This document shows positions 39,193 through 48,796 of a stretch of 64,000 bases of DNA, in pieces. Numbering within the stretch: position 1 is the first letter of the stretch; every line of letters starts with the position of its first letter. The notes under the pieces are model-generated. The model saw only the letters and a program-made list of their open reading frames with translations, made no database searches and was not told the DNA's origin. This DNA comes from Buttiauxella sp. A111 (GTDB lineage: Bacteria; Pseudomonadota; Gammaproteobacteria; Enterobacterales; Enterobacteriaceae): the NCBI RefSeq assembly GCF_014189855.1, contig NZ_BJFN01000001.1, forward strand, positions 992,001 through 1,056,000, in the 5' to 3' direction. The translations under genes and the position numbers were made by a program.

Positions 39193-39849
39193 TTAGGCCT
39201 GCGGGTCATCCGTCAGATTCGTGATGCTCACGCCTTGCGGTGCTGCTGTTTGCGCTTCAGTTGGCGTCAGCTCTGTCACTTTTGGCGTCTGCGTTTCCGG
39301 CGTTGCGATTGGCGCGTCAGGCGCTATAGTTTGCGTTTGCTGAGTGGCTGCTGGCACATCAGGTGTTGCAGGCTGCGTCTGTTCGACCGTAGCGGGCTCT
39401 TCAATTTGGTTCGGCATGACTGGAACGGGTTCTGCCGGAATCGATTCTGCTTTCGGTTTCGGAACCGGAGTTGACGCACGGACGATAAATGTCGGTTTGC
39501 CCTTCGCAACAGAATAGGTCACATGGCTAATAACATCGCGCGATGTTGTCACTTCGACAGGCGATATGGTCACACGGCCAATGAGCGAGCGGGCATAGCC
39601 GCCGACTTTATGTTTGCCCTCTGGCAGTTGCACCTCAATATTCTCACCCGTTCCCAGCGCGCCGGCATCTTTGTCATCAACGGTCACATAGATTTGGGTG
39701 CCATCGTCGGTTTTGGTCGGGATATGCGTTACGGTCACCCGCGAGGAGCCGAAATCGAAAGCCGGTGCCTGGTCGGCGTTTTTTGATTTTGCGCATCCGG
39801 TCAGGGCTAAAGCAGCTGCTACGGCAGCCAGGGTGAAACGATAACTCAT
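39193..39849 (-). CDS. Putative outer-membrane lipoprotein, unrecognised
   Basis: 218 residues. The signal peptide MSYRFTLAAVAAALALTGC ends in the lipobox LTGC with Cys19; Ala at +2 predicts outer-membrane sorting. A compact beta-rich segment follows (about 30-125: SRVTVTHIPTK, IYVTVDDKDAG, IEVQLPEGKHKVGGYAR, ISHVTYSVAKGKPTFIVRAS). The last 90 residues are a low-complexity Pro/Thr/Gln/Ala tail. I do not recognise the family; the folded part vaguely recalls short PEGA-like domains. K-12 has fimbrial genes (ybgDQPO) and abrB at this place instead. It is alone on its strand between gltA and nei. Confidence 0.8.
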   Translation of the reverse strand: MSYRFTLAAVAAALALTGCAKSKNADQAPAFDFGSSRVTVTHIPTKTDDGTQIYVTVDDKDAGALGTGENIEVQLPEGKHKVGGYARSLIGRVTISPVEVTTSRDVISHVTYSVAKGKPTFIVRASTPVPKPKAESIPAEPVPVMPNQIEEPATVEQTQPATPDVPAATQQTQTIAPDAPIATPETQTPKVTELTPTEAQTAAPQGVSITNLTDDPQA

Positions 39850-40031
39850 AATGCGAGGTCTTCCTTTAAGGGATTTTTGTGATCTGTGGCGCAATATACT
39901 CGATCTCCTGTGAGAGATGAATGCACTGTCAGCGGACTCAGAGGAGTCTGTTATCCACTTTTATCCATTTTTCGATAACCCCCCCCTGATTGATCCCCAC
40001 CCAATGAGACAAACGTTATCCTCAAGATTAT

Positions 40032-40823
40032 TTAAAGCTGACAACCCGGACACCAGTAAAATGGCCTTGATGAGAGCATCGTCTTCTCAATCACACCACC
40101 GCAACGCTCGCACTTTTCACCTGCCCGATGAAACACCTTGAAGCTAAAAATCGCCCCATGATGTTTATTTTCATCCACATTGCCACGCGTGTTATACGAA
40201 AACCGTGGAATATCCAGCAGTGCGTGTGACAGTTTATCGAGCTGTGTCGCCGTTAAATCCTGCGCTTTATGATGACCAAGTAATTCAACCGCCCAGAGGA
40301 TCTCAACGCGCAGATAGTTACCCAACCCAGCGAGAAATGCCTGATCCAGCAACAAGCCACTGAACTGACGCTTGCGAAATCTGGCTGACAATAAACGTTC
40401 TTTAACCTGTTGCGCCGTCAACGTCATATCCAGCACATCCGGCCCCACTCGCTTTAGAAATGGATGCTCCGCCAGTTTCTTCGAATCGAGCATCTCAATA
40501 TCTGACGCGCTATAGAGCAGAATCGCTTTGTCAGCCGTTTGCAGTTTTACACGCAGTATCCGTGTTGTTTGCGGGATTTCGCCGCTATTAACCACCCGCC
40601 ACACACCGTAAAGTTGGTTGTGGCTATACAGGATTTTCCCGTTGGAGAAATGCGTCAGCAAGGCTTTGCCACGAGTTTCTATACGCACGACTTTTTGCCC
40701 GATCAACGTGGGTTCAAACGGTTTCAACTCAGTAAAAGCAAACCAGACATCGGTTAACGGTTTGTCTAAAACGGCGGCTTCAAGCTTATCCGCCGCTCGC
40801 CTAATTTCAGGGCCTTCAGGCAT
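40032..40823 (-). CDS. nei: Nei, endonuclease VIII DNA glycosylase/AP lyase
   Basis: 263 residues. Pro2 (the nucleophile after Met removal) and Glu3 open the protein ([15 protein letters not shown]). A helix-two-turn-helix includes [14 protein letters not shown], and the C-terminal zinc finger is [24 protein letters not shown]. It excises oxidised pyrimidines. The ATG is used rather than the GTG directly before it, because Pro must be residue 2. It lies 18 bases after pxpC and may be co-transcribed. Confidence 0.97.
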   Translation of the reverse strand: MPEGPEIRRAADKLEAAVLDKPLTDVWFAFTELKPFEPTLIGQKVVRIETRGKALLTHFSNGKILYSHNQLYGVWRVVNSGEIPQTTRILRVKLQTADKAILLYSASDIEMLDSKKLAEHPFLKRVGPDVLDMTLTAQQVKERLLSARFRKRQFSGLLLDQAFLAGLGNYLRVEILWAVELLGHHKAQDLTATQLDKLSHALLDIPRFSYNTRGNVDENKHHGAIFSFKVFHRAGEKCERCGGVIEKTMLSSRPFYWCPGCQL

Positions 40824-40841
40824 CACATCATCCCTAAAAAA

Positions 40842-41774
40842 TCAGTCTTCGTTATTCAATTGCCAGGCCAACTGCTCAAGATAGATTTGCTGATCGCGTC
40901 GCGCTTTAAGCGCCTCTTCCAGAGTGCAGTGTACGAAATGGATCGGTTCACCTAACCGTAGCTGCGCCAGATGAAACATATCCGCTTCGATAACGCAGGC
41001 AATCCGGGGATACCCGCCCGTGGTCTGCGCATCATTCATCAGCACAATAGGCTGACCGTTGTGTGGCACCTGCACAACACCCGGCAGCAATCCATGCGAG
41101 AGTAACTCGCGGTCAGTTGTGCGCTCCAGGCGTTGCCCCTGCAAGCGATAACCCATCCGGTTACTTTGCGGACTTAACTGCCACGGCAAACGCCAGAACG
41201 CATCCTGAGCGTGTTGAGTAAACTCGTGATACTCCGGCCCCTCCAACGCACGAATGCGATTTCCCCATAAAAGTTGCTTCACACCACGCGCTTCGCGGAA
41301 ATGTCGCGTAGCAGGCAGTTGAGCGATTTCATCGCCATCTTTGAGCAACCGCCCTTCGATACCACCGACTTGCGCTTTCACATCGGTGCTGTAAGACCCC
41401 AGGACTTCAGGAACATCCAACCCGCCTGCAACAGCAAGATAGCTGCGCATCCCGCGCTCAGGCACTTTCAGGCGTAATTGCTGACCCGCTTTAACCGGCA
41501 ATCGCCAGCCTGTCCATACGGCATGGCCATCCAGTTCCGCATGACAGCCCGCTCCCGTTAACGCAAACCACCCATCCTGCGTAAACTCGACGACACAATT
41601 TCCCAATGTGATTTCTAGCGCAGCACTTTCTGGCGCATTACCTACCAGCAAATTCGCCATTTGCAGTGCAGGAGCATCAAGCGCACCGCAACGGCTCACG
41701 CCTAACTGCCGGTATCCATAACGCCCGGTGTCCTGCACCGACATGTGCATTCCTGCACGAATAATTTTCAGCAC
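40842..41774 (-). CDS. pxpC: PxpC (YbgK), 5-oxoprolinase subunit C
   Basis: 310 residues of the allophanate hydrolase subunit 2 / KipA family, starting [26 protein letters not shown]. Conserved blocks include [17 protein letters not shown] and [15 protein letters not shown]. With PxpA and PxpB it hydrolyses 5-oxoproline using ATP. It overlaps pxpB by seven bases. The pxpA gene (ybgL), which follows in E. coli, is absent; nei comes next. Confidence 0.95.
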   Translation of the reverse strand: MLKIIRAGMHMSVQDTGRYGYRQLGVSRCGALDAPALQMANLLVGNAPESAALEITLGNCVVEFTQDGWFALTGAGCHAELDGHAVWTGWRLPVKAGQQLRLKVPERGMRSYLAVAGGLDVPEVLGSYSTDVKAQVGGIEGRLLKDGDEIAQLPATRHFREARGVKQLLWGNRIRALEGPEYHEFTQHAQDAFWRLPWQLSPQSNRMGYRLQGQRLERTTDRELLSHGLLPGVVQVPHNGQPIVLMNDAQTTGGYPRIACVIEADMFHLAQLRLGEPIHFVHCTLEEALKARRDQQIYLEQLAWQLNNED

Positions 41775-42424
41775 ACGCCCTCCTTTTGAGGTACGAAACG
41801 GACGGTATCACCCGGAGTCAATAATGTTGGCATTTCATCAGCCGGATTGAATAACCGTACGGAAGTCTGGCCGATAATTTGCCAGCCTCCAGGGGTCGAA
41901 AGCGGATAAATCCCCGTTTGGCTGCCACCAATCCCTACAGAACCGGCAGGCACGATTAAACGCGGTTCAGCCCGTCGTGGCGTCTCGAGAGACGGTGCCA
42001 GCCCGCCGAGATAGGCGAAACCAGGCTGGAAACCGAGGAAATAGACGATGTACTCAACTGATGAGTGCTGCTCCACCACCTGCGCGGGTGATAGCCCGCA
42101 ATGTTTGGCGACGTCCTGGAGATCAGGGCCGCAACTTCCGCCATAAATAACCGGAATTTCAATGTGTCGGGATTCAGGCACTATCGCCTCACTCTCTTCC
42201 CACCAGCGTTGAATACGTTCAATGCCATCCAACGCCAGGCTTTGCGGCTCGCGTAGTACCACGGTGATGTTATTCATCCCAGGAATCACGTCCAAAACAC
42301 CAGGCGCTTCCATCAGTCGCTGCGTTAGTCCCCAGATGCGTTGCTGACTTTCTAGCGATACAGGCGGTTCCAGCTCAAGAACCACTGCACTTTCGCCTAA
42401 CAGATAACACCGTGCTCTTTGCAC
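41768..42424 (-). CDS. pxpB: PxpB (YbgJ), 5-oxoprolinase subunit B
   Basis: 218 residues of the allophanate hydrolase subunit 1 / KipI family. Conserved blocks are [30 protein letters not shown] and [25 protein letters not shown]. It lies 20 bases after ybgI. It should form a complex with PxpC. Confidence 0.96.
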   Translation of the reverse strand: MQRARCYLLGESAVVLELEPPVSLESQQRIWGLTQRLMEAPGVLDVIPGMNNITVVLREPQSLALDGIERIQRWWEESEAIVPESRHIEIPVIYGGSCGPDLQDVAKHCGLSPAQVVEQHSSVEYIVYFLGFQPGFAYLGGLAPSLETPRRAEPRLIVPAGSVGIGGSQTGIYPLSTPGGWQIIGQTSVRLFNPADEMPTLLTPGDTVRFVPQKEGVC

Positions 42425-42444
42425 TTTTGCTCCTTGGTTTTGCG

Positions 42445-43188
42445 CTATGCCGGGTTAGGAATATCTATAAACGTCACGTCCAAATCAGTTTCGCTGTTCA
42501 GCCAGTCACTCAGTGCCTGGATGCCGCCGCGTTCAGTGGCATGATGCCCAGCCGCATAAAAATGCAGCCCCTGTTCACGCGCAGAATGAATGGTTTGCTC
42601 TGAAACCTCGCCAGTAATGAACGCATCGACACCAAAACGTGCCGCGCTATCTATAAAGCTTTGCCCACCACCAGTACACCAGGCGACGCGGCGAATTTGC
42701 TCAGGGCCAGTATCGCCACACCACAGCGGCGTGCGGCCGAGGCGCATCTCAATCCATGACGCTAACTCCACGCCAGAAAGCGGAGTTGAAAACTCGCCCC
42801 AAGGCACCAGCGGCTCGATTTCACCTTTGGTTTCAATCCCCAGTAGCGCCCCGAGTTGCGCGTTATTGCCCAACTGAGGATGCGCATCAAGCGGTAAATG
42901 CCAGCCGTAGAGATTGATGTCGTTACTGAGCAAGGCTTTCAGGCGATTGCGTTTCATGCCACGAATGACCGGTGACTCACCTTTCCAGAAGTAACCATGG
43001 TGAACAATAACGGCATCGGCTTGCTGGCGAATGGCTTCGTCAATAAGTGCCTGGCTTGCCGTCACGCCCGTGACGATTTTGCGGACTTCTTCGCGCCCCT
43101 CGACCTGCAAACCATTTGGCGCGTAATCGCTGATGGCGGCGCTGTTGAGTTTCTCGTTAATCAGGCGTTCCAGTTCGCTATTTTTCAT
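42445..43188 (-). CDS. ybgI: YbgI, Nif3-family dinuclear metal protein
   Basis: 247 residues, as in E. coli, starting [15 protein letters not shown]. The di-metal site can be placed in [11 protein letters not shown] (His pair near 63-64), [12 protein letters not shown] and [10 protein letters not shown]. The protein forms a toroidal hexamer in E. coli; its role is unresolved, with GTP cyclohydrolase-like and DNA-repair links proposed. An eleven-codon upstream extension is rejected. It overlaps the end of phr by 11 bases. Confidence 0.94.
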   Translation of the reverse strand: MKNSELERLINEKLNSAAISDYAPNGLQVEGREEVRKIVTGVTASQALIDEAIRQQADAVIVHHGYFWKGESPVIRGMKRNRLKALLSNDINLYGWHLPLDAHPQLGNNAQLGALLGIETKGEIEPLVPWGEFSTPLSGVELASWIEMRLGRTPLWCGDTGPEQIRRVAWCTGGGQSFIDSAARFGVDAFITGEVSEQTIHSAREQGLHFYAAGHHATERGGIQALSDWLNSETDLDVTFIDIPNPA

Positions 43189-44617
43189 GTTCTTTCTCTT
43201 CAGGTTTACGGGCCACTTCATAAGCGGCGAGTGTCGCTATACGTGCCTGTTTATGTTCAACAATGGGATGCGGATAGTCCAGCGTCAGTTGCTGTTTTTC
43301 GGCCCAAACCCACGGGGTATGAATATATTTATCAGGCACAATACCCAGTTCTGGCAACCACTGGCGTATAAATTCACCTTTCTTATCAAATCGCTCGCCT
43401 TGGGTGGTCGGGTTAAAGATACGAAAATAAGGTGCGGCATCAGTCCCTGTCGAGGCTGCCCACTGCCAGCCACCGTTGTTTGCAGCCAGATCACCATCAA
43501 TCAGTTGTGACATAAAGTAGCGTTCACCCTGCCGCCAGTCGATCAATAAATCCTTGACCAGAAAACTCGCTACCACCATTCGTAAGCGGTTGTGCATCCA
43601 GCCCGTTGTGTTTAGCTGACGCATTGCCGCATCCACTATCGGATAACCCGTCCGCCCTTCCTGCCAGGCAATGAACTGCTGTTCATCTTGCTGCCAGCTG
43701 ACGTTATCCGTCCATGGGATAAACGGCTGATGACGGCAGAGTTTGGGGTATGCCACCAGCAAGTGGCGATAGAACTCACGCCAGATGAGCTCATTTAGCC
43801 AGACCGCCCCTGCGTCACCGTTCAGCACCTGCGGGTGCTCTTTCAGTAAACGGTGTAAGCACTGGCGCGGCGACAGTACGCCAATGGCAAGATAGGCCGA
43901 TAAACGGCTGGTTCCGTCAACAGATGGGAAATCGCGCTGCTCGCCATAATCTGCCACCGGCTGGCGGCAGAATTGGCGTAACTGGTTAATCGCTTGCTGC
44001 TCACCAATGGGGAATAGATTTGCGTCTACGGGCTGACGAGGGTAATCAAACGGGTTGAGTGTTTCGGTATCAGGCAAGGCGGCGCTACGTGCCTTTGGTG
44101 GCGCGACGCATTCAGGTAAACTTTCATGCAGTCGTTTGATAAATGCCCGACTAAACGGCGTGAACACTTTATACATTTCGTGATTACCGGTAGTCACACT
44201 ACCGGGCGGTAATAAAACGCTGTCATCAAAACCCTGGCACACCACATCAACATCCAGCGTTTTTTCAACGTCGGCATCCCGCTTTCGTTCATTCAGTTCG
44301 TATTGGTAGTTATAAAATAGTGCATCCACTTTCTGCGTTTCGCAGAAGCTTTTCAGGTATTCAACACAATCCGCAAAGTCATTAAGCTGATGGATGTGCA
44401 GTTCAATACCGCGCGCAGCAAGGGCGGCATGCAGGCATTGCAAATGCTGCCATATGAACTCCGCCTGGCGGGGCGACATATCGTGTTGCCGCCATTGTTC
44501 AGGCGTGGCGAGAAAAATCCCCACCACGCGAGCATGAGGATCGCGGCACGCCGCAGCCAGCGCCAGGTTGTCATTCACTCGTAAATCATTGCGAAACCAG
44601 ACCAGATGGGTGGCCAT
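43178..44617 (-). CDS. phr: Phr, CPD deoxyribodipyrimidine photolyase
   Basis: 479 residues. The N-terminal antenna (folate) domain begins MATHLVWFRNDLRVNDNLAL. The FAD domain includes GTSRLSAYLAIGVLSPRQC, WLNELIWREFYRHLL, TGYPIVDAAMRQL, TGWMHNRLRM and NNGGWQWAASTGTDAAPYFRIFNP. It repairs cyclobutane pyrimidine dimers in DNA with blue light. It lies 12 bases after the rudS-like ybgA gene and overlaps ybgI. In K-12 dtpD separates phr from ybgI; it is not here. Confidence 0.97.
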   Translation of the reverse strand: MATHLVWFRNDLRVNDNLALAAACRDPHARVVGIFLATPEQWRQHDMSPRQAEFIWQHLQCLHAALAARGIELHIHQLNDFADCVEYLKSFCETQKVDALFYNYQYELNERKRDADVEKTLDVDVVCQGFDDSVLLPPGSVTTGNHEMYKVFTPFSRAFIKRLHESLPECVAPPKARSAALPDTETLNPFDYPRQPVDANLFPIGEQQAINQLRQFCRQPVADYGEQRDFPSVDGTSRLSAYLAIGVLSPRQCLHRLLKEHPQVLNGDAGAVWLNELIWREFYRHLLVAYPKLCRHQPFIPWTDNVSWQQDEQQFIAWQEGRTGYPIVDAAMRQLNTTGWMHNRLRMVVASFLVKDLLIDWRQGERYFMSQLIDGDLAANNGGWQWAASTGTDAAPYFRIFNPTTQGERFDKKGEFIRQWLPELGIVPDKYIHTPWVWAEKQQLTLDYPHPIVEHKQARIATLAAYEVARKPEEKEHEK

Positions 44618-44629
44618 ACATCTCCATAT

Positions 44630-45586
44630 TTAATTTCCGTAGCGTAAACGTAACGCTTCGGGATAAGGCTCAAAATAGCGCTGCTGCGCCAGATAAGCGT
44701 CAGGATATTCTGCCATATAGTGTTTTAACAAGGTGATGGGAGCCAGTAAAGGTTGGGTCCCCTGGCGATAGCGGTCGATAAGCCCTGAGAGCTCCTGTCG
44801 CTGGCGAGAATTTAACTGGCGGCGGAAGTATCCTTGTACATGCATTAGCACGTTAGTGTGGTTGCGTCGCGTCGCCTGGTGCTCGAGCAAAGCCATAAGA
44901 CGCGTACGGTACTCAACGAAAAAGTCATCCAGCGAATCCCAGCTTTCGATATCCGCCACAAACCGCCCCAGTTCCCGATACTGCGGCTGCGAATGCGCCA
45001 GCAGCAATAATTTATAACGGCTGTGAAAACCGATAAGCCCACCGCGCGTCAGGCCAGATTTACGCAATTTATTAAGCTCATAAAGCGTATAAATGCGCTC
45101 GACAAAGTTCTCGCGAATAGCCGGGTCATATAAACGCCCGTCCTCTTCGACCGGCAACCACGGTAGCTGTCGTTTCAACTCGGCAGTAAAAATCCCGGTG
45201 CCGCTTTTACGATTATTATTCCCTTCAGTTTCGTAAACCCTCACCCGCTCCAGGCCACAGCTTGGGGATTTCGCACAAACGATATATCCGCAAAGATGAT
45301 CCAGCCCGGCAACCCGGCGCGAGGAAAATTGCTGCATCGCCTGCGTTAAATCCCCTTCACTGTGGTTGCTAAAGCGCAACGCGATTTCGCCATCATCCTG
45401 TTTTACCAGACGTAAAGCAGGCCGGGGCGTGGGTAAACCAATCGCCATTTCAGGGCAAACAGGCTCAAAATGCACCCATGGAGCCAGTTCATTGACGGCA
45501 AATGCCAGCCGTTTATGCCCGCCGTCAAACCGGACATTTTCCCCGAGTAAGCAAGCGCTGATGCCAATATTAATTTTGTCGCTCAT
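44630..45586 (-). CDS. Full-length YbgA: DUF523 (TudS-type desulfidase) + DUF1722, RudS-like
   Basis: 318 residues, about twice the E. coli YbgA, which has only the DUF1722 half. The N-terminal DUF523 domain (about 1-150) has three conserved cysteines: Cys12 (GISACLLG), Cys44 (PVCPE) and Cys110 (SPSCG), as expected for a [4Fe-4S] TudS-type thiouracil desulfidase. The C-terminal DUF1722 domain (about 185-310) includes GLIGFHSRYKLLLLAHS and VLMHVQGYF. This two-domain design matches RudS, reported to remove sulfur from 4-thiouridine in tRNA. It is first in an operon with phr, ybgI, pxpB, pxpC and perhaps nei. AAGGAG precedes the ATG. The function assignment is by domain match only. Confidence 0.85.
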   Translation of the reverse strand: MSDKINIGISACLLGENVRFDGGHKRLAFAVNELAPWVHFEPVCPEMAIGLPTPRPALRLVKQDDGEIALRFSNHSEGDLTQAMQQFSSRRVAGLDHLCGYIVCAKSPSCGLERVRVYETEGNNNRKSGTGIFTAELKRQLPWLPVEEDGRLYDPAIRENFVERIYTLYELNKLRKSGLTRGGLIGFHSRYKLLLLAHSQPQYRELGRFVADIESWDSLDDFFVEYRTRLMALLEHQATRRNHTNVLMHVQGYFRRQLNSRQRQELSGLIDRYRQGTQPLLAPITLLKHYMAEYPDAYLAQQRYFEPYPEALRLRYGN

Positions 45587-45641
45587 GACTTACTCCTTTA
45601 ACCGTGTTCACATCTAAGTGTAGCAAGCGTGTAAAACAAAA

Positions 45642-45665
45642 AAGGCTACCCGATTGGGTAGCCTT
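45642..45665 (-). terminator. Terminator of the nuo operon
   Basis: AAGGCTACCC and GGGTAGCCTT form a ten-base-pair stem with loop GATT. On the minus strand it is followed by TTTTGTTTTA. It lies 20 bases after the nuoN stop. Confidence 0.93.
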
Positions 45666-45684
45666 CGTTTGCGGCAGAAATCAT

Positions 45685-47142
45685 TTACATCATCGGTGTT
45701 GCCAAACGCACCAGGCTGATAAGCGGTTGCGGGTAAACCCCCAGCAGCAGTACCAGCACAGCGGAGATCAGAACCACAACACCGCCTGCGGTGAATGCCC
45801 AGTTTCCTGGGGTATCACGGGTAAGCTGTTGCGGCGCATTCAGATACAAACTCACCGTCACACGCAGGTAGTAGTACAAACCGATCGCACTACCCAACAC
45901 CACAGCACCGGTCAACCACCACAGGTGAGACTGGACACCGACGGCAATGATGTAGAACTTACCGATGAAGCCTAATGTCATTGGGATACCGGCCAGTGAC
46001 AGCATCATCACGGTCATCACCGCAGACAGAATCGGTTTATGCCAGAACAGACCACGGTAGGAGTACAGAGAATCTGCATCCGGGCCACGGTATGGGCTGG
46101 ACATCAGGCTGACCACACCGAACGCGCCGAGGCTGCTGAACAGGTAACCGGCCAGATAAACACCCACCGATTCCATCGACATATCGCCACTTTGCAGGGC
46201 AATCAGTGCCACCATCAAATAACCGAGGTGGGAGATGGACGAGTAACCCAGCAGACGTTTGATGTTGGTCTGGCTCAACGCCATCACGTTACCGAACAGG
46301 ATGGAGATGAAAGCAATAATCCCGAGCACCACGCGAACCGCTTCGCTATCACCGACTGGCGCATAGAGGAACAGACGCATCACCACACCAAAGATGGCGA
46401 TTTTGCTGGCAGTTGCCAGGAAAGTTGATACTGGAGCCGGAGCGCCCTGGTAAACATCTGGCGTCCACAGGTGGAACGGAACCAGAGACAGTTTAAAGCC
46501 AAGGCCAACAATCATCAGGCCCAGACCAGCAAGCAGCAAAGGTTCGTGCAGCATGCTGTCTGCCAGACTCTTACCGAGAGCCACAAACGACAGGTCACCC
46601 GATTCTGCGTACACCAGCGCCATACCAAACAGCAGGAATGAAGACGCTGCAGCAGACAGAATGGTGTACTTGATGCTGGCTTCAAGCGAGCGTTTCTGTC
46701 GGAAGGCGTAACCAATCAGACCGAACAGCGGCAGTGAGATCAATTCAATGCCAAGGAACAACGCCGCCAGGTGGTTGGCGTTTGCCAGAAGAATACCGCC
46801 CAGTGCCGCAATCAGCACCAGCAGGTAAAACTCTTCGCGGTTGTCGGTGTAACCCTGCAACCACGGGTAAGCAAACGTACAGGTTGCCAGACTTGCCAGC
46901 AAAACCAGCCCGGTGTAGAGCATCGCATAGCCATCAACACGCATCAGCGGTGTGACGTCCATTGCTCCAGCCTGCCCTACAAACCACAGCGAAACTAACG
47001 CAGCGTTAAGGCCGATAACAGCGAGTGTTGCATTGACAAAATGGTCGCGTCGCCACGCTATGGAGAGCATCACAACCACCACCGTCAATCCGACGACGAG
47101 CAGCGGTAGCAGCGCGATCAATTGTTGAGGAGTTATAGTCAT
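45685..47142 (-). CDS. nuoN: NuoN, complex I membrane subunit
   Basis: 485 residues, as in E. coli, with about 14 transmembrane helices of the Mrp antiporter-like type. [18 protein letters not shown] carries the conserved Glu and [19 protein letters not shown] the Lys of the proton path. Last gene of the nuo operon, six bases after nuoM. Confidence 0.97.
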   Translation of the reverse strand: MTITPQQLIALLPLLVVGLTVVVVMLSIAWRRDHFVNATLAVIGLNAALVSLWFVGQAGAMDVTPLMRVDGYAMLYTGLVLLASLATCTFAYPWLQGYTDNREEFYLLVLIAALGGILLANANHLAALFLGIELISLPLFGLIGYAFRQKRSLEASIKYTILSAAASSFLLFGMALVYAESGDLSFVALGKSLADSMLHEPLLLAGLGLMIVGLGFKLSLVPFHLWTPDVYQGAPAPVSTFLATASKIAIFGVVMRLFLYAPVGDSEAVRVVLGIIAFISILFGNVMALSQTNIKRLLGYSSISHLGYLMVALIALQSGDMSMESVGVYLAGYLFSSLGAFGVVSLMSSPYRGPDADSLYSYRGLFWHKPILSAVMTVMMLSLAGIPMTLGFIGKFYIIAVGVQSHLWWLTGAVVLGSAIGLYYYLRVTVSLYLNAPQQLTRDTPGNWAFTAGGVVVLISAVLVLLLGVYPQPLISLVRLATPMM

Positions 47143-47148
47143 GGCGAA

Positions 47149-48678
47149 TTACGGCCTTGTAGTTGGAATTGAACTGGTAAACCACTGCTGAATATTGCTC
47201 ATCGCAGCATGCGAAGTATCCAGAATTGGCTGCGGGTAGAAGCCCAACAGGACTAACAACACCACCAGCAACAGAATGATAAAGAACTCGCGCAGCGACA
47301 TGCCTGGCAGTTGTTTATCACTGATTTCGCTTTTTGCTTTACCGAAGTAAGCACGATGCAGCATCGCCAGAGAATAAACCGATGCAAACACCAGACCGAA
47401 GGTCGAGACAACCGTAATCACTGGCACAACATGGAAGCTGCCGAACAGAATCATGAATTCGCCAACGAAGTTACCCGTACCCGGCATCCCGAGGGTTGCC
47501 ACTGCGAAGAACATCGACAAACCTGGCAGCCATTTGATTTTGTTCCACAGGCCGCCCATCAGGCGCATATCGCGAGTGTGCAAACGCTCGTAAAGCTGAC
47601 CACAGATGATGAACATACCCGCCGCAGACAAACCATGCGCAATCATCATGATAATCGCCCCCTGGTAGGCCAACTGGCTGCCGGTATAAATAGCAATCAA
47701 CACGAAACCCATGTGGGAAACGGAGGTGTAAGCGATAAGACGTTTGATATCTGTTTGTGCGAAGGCCATCCACGCGCCGTAGAAGATGCCGATAACACCC
47801 AGCCACATGGCGATTGGTGCAAATTCAGCAGACGCTTCAGGGAACAGGGGAAGTGCGAAACGCAGCAGGCCGTAGGCCGCAGTTTTCAGCAAGATACCTG
47901 CGAGGTCAACAGAACCCGCTGTTGGTGCCTGGGAGTGCGCGTCTGGCAACCAACCGTGCAATGGAACGACAGGCATTTTCACCGCAAATGCAATGAAGAA
48001 GCCCAGCATCAACAGCCACTGTACGCTGTGGGACATTTCGGTATGCAGCAGTTGTTCGTAGTTAAAGGTCCAAACACCGGTCGCGTTGTAGTGCACAAAC
48101 ACCAGCCCAAGGATCGCAATCAACATCACCAGACCGCTTGCCTGGGTGTAGATGAAGAACTTGGTTGCAGCGGTGATACGTGTCTTCCCGTCAGAGGCTT
48201 TGTGGCCCCACAGTGCAATCAGGAAGTACATCGGTACCAGCATCATTTCCCAGAAGAAGAAGAACAGGAACATATCGATGGCAAGGAACACGCCGATAAC
48301 GCCACCGAGGATCCACATCAGGTTGAGGTGGAAGAAGCCCTGATATTTTTCGATTTCATTCCAGGAACAAAGTACAGCCAGCACACCGAGCAGGCCGGTA
48401 AGCACGACCATCAGCAATGACAAGCCATCAATTGCTAAATGGATCTCAATCCCAAAACGCGGGATCCACGGCAGGATAAATTCAGACTGCCACTGCGGCA
48501 AACCTGCGGATTGCGTCAGCGAGTAACCGCCGGATAGCCACAGTTGCAGTGAAAGAGCCAGTGTCAGTCCCATCGTTACCAGCGCAATCCAACGCGGTAC
48601 TTTTACGCCGAAGCGTTCAGTCTGCCAGCAGAAGAAGCCGCCAATAAAGGGGATGAGTATCAGCCAGGGTAATAGCAT
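47149..48678 (-). CDS. nuoM: NuoM, complex I membrane subunit
   Basis: 509 residues with about 14 transmembrane helices. FFFWEMMLVPMYFLIALWG carries the conserved Glu near 144, and VKMPVVPLHGWLPDAHSQAPTAGS the Lys and His of the channel. Antiporter-like proton pump module. A 118-base gap with a palindromic repeat separates it from nuoL. Confidence 0.97.
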   Translation of the reverse strand: MLLPWLILIPFIGGFFCWQTERFGVKVPRWIALVTMGLTLALSLQLWLSGGYSLTQSAGLPQWQSEFILPWIPRFGIEIHLAIDGLSLLMVVLTGLLGVLAVLCSWNEIEKYQGFFHLNLMWILGGVIGVFLAIDMFLFFFFWEMMLVPMYFLIALWGHKASDGKTRITAATKFFIYTQASGLVMLIAILGLVFVHYNATGVWTFNYEQLLHTEMSHSVQWLLMLGFFIAFAVKMPVVPLHGWLPDAHSQAPTAGSVDLAGILLKTAAYGLLRFALPLFPEASAEFAPIAMWLGVIGIFYGAWMAFAQTDIKRLIAYTSVSHMGFVLIAIYTGSQLAYQGAIIMMIAHGLSAAGMFIICGQLYERLHTRDMRLMGGLWNKIKWLPGLSMFFAVATLGMPGTGNFVGEFMILFGSFHVVPVITVVSTFGLVFASVYSLAMLHRAYFGKAKSEISDKQLPGMSLREFFIILLLVVLLVLLGFYPQPILDTSHAAMSNIQQWFTSSIPTTRP

Positions 48679-48723
48679 GGCATTTGTGTCCCTAAGTCAA
48701 AATAAACCAAAACATCACTCACT

Positions 48724-48785
48724 TTCCCTTAGCCGGGAGAAGGAATTACCCCTCACCCCAGCCCTCTCCCGGAAGGAGAGGGGGA
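48724..48785. repeat. CCCTCTCC/GGAGAGGG intergenic repeat, nuoL-nuoM gap
   Basis: CCCTTAGCCGGGAG...CCCCTCACCCCAGCCCTCTCCCGG and AAGGAGAGGGGGAAA are a degenerate member of the family also seen at 33833-33914 and 55830-56007. It lies inside the operon, between two cistrons. Confidence 0.7.
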
Positions 48786-48796
48786 AATGTACGGAG

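Noticed and set aside
47311-48420. 369-codon open frame on the plus strand
   Set aside because: Antisense to nuoM; very rich in His and Gln, as expected from the reverse of a membrane-protein gene.
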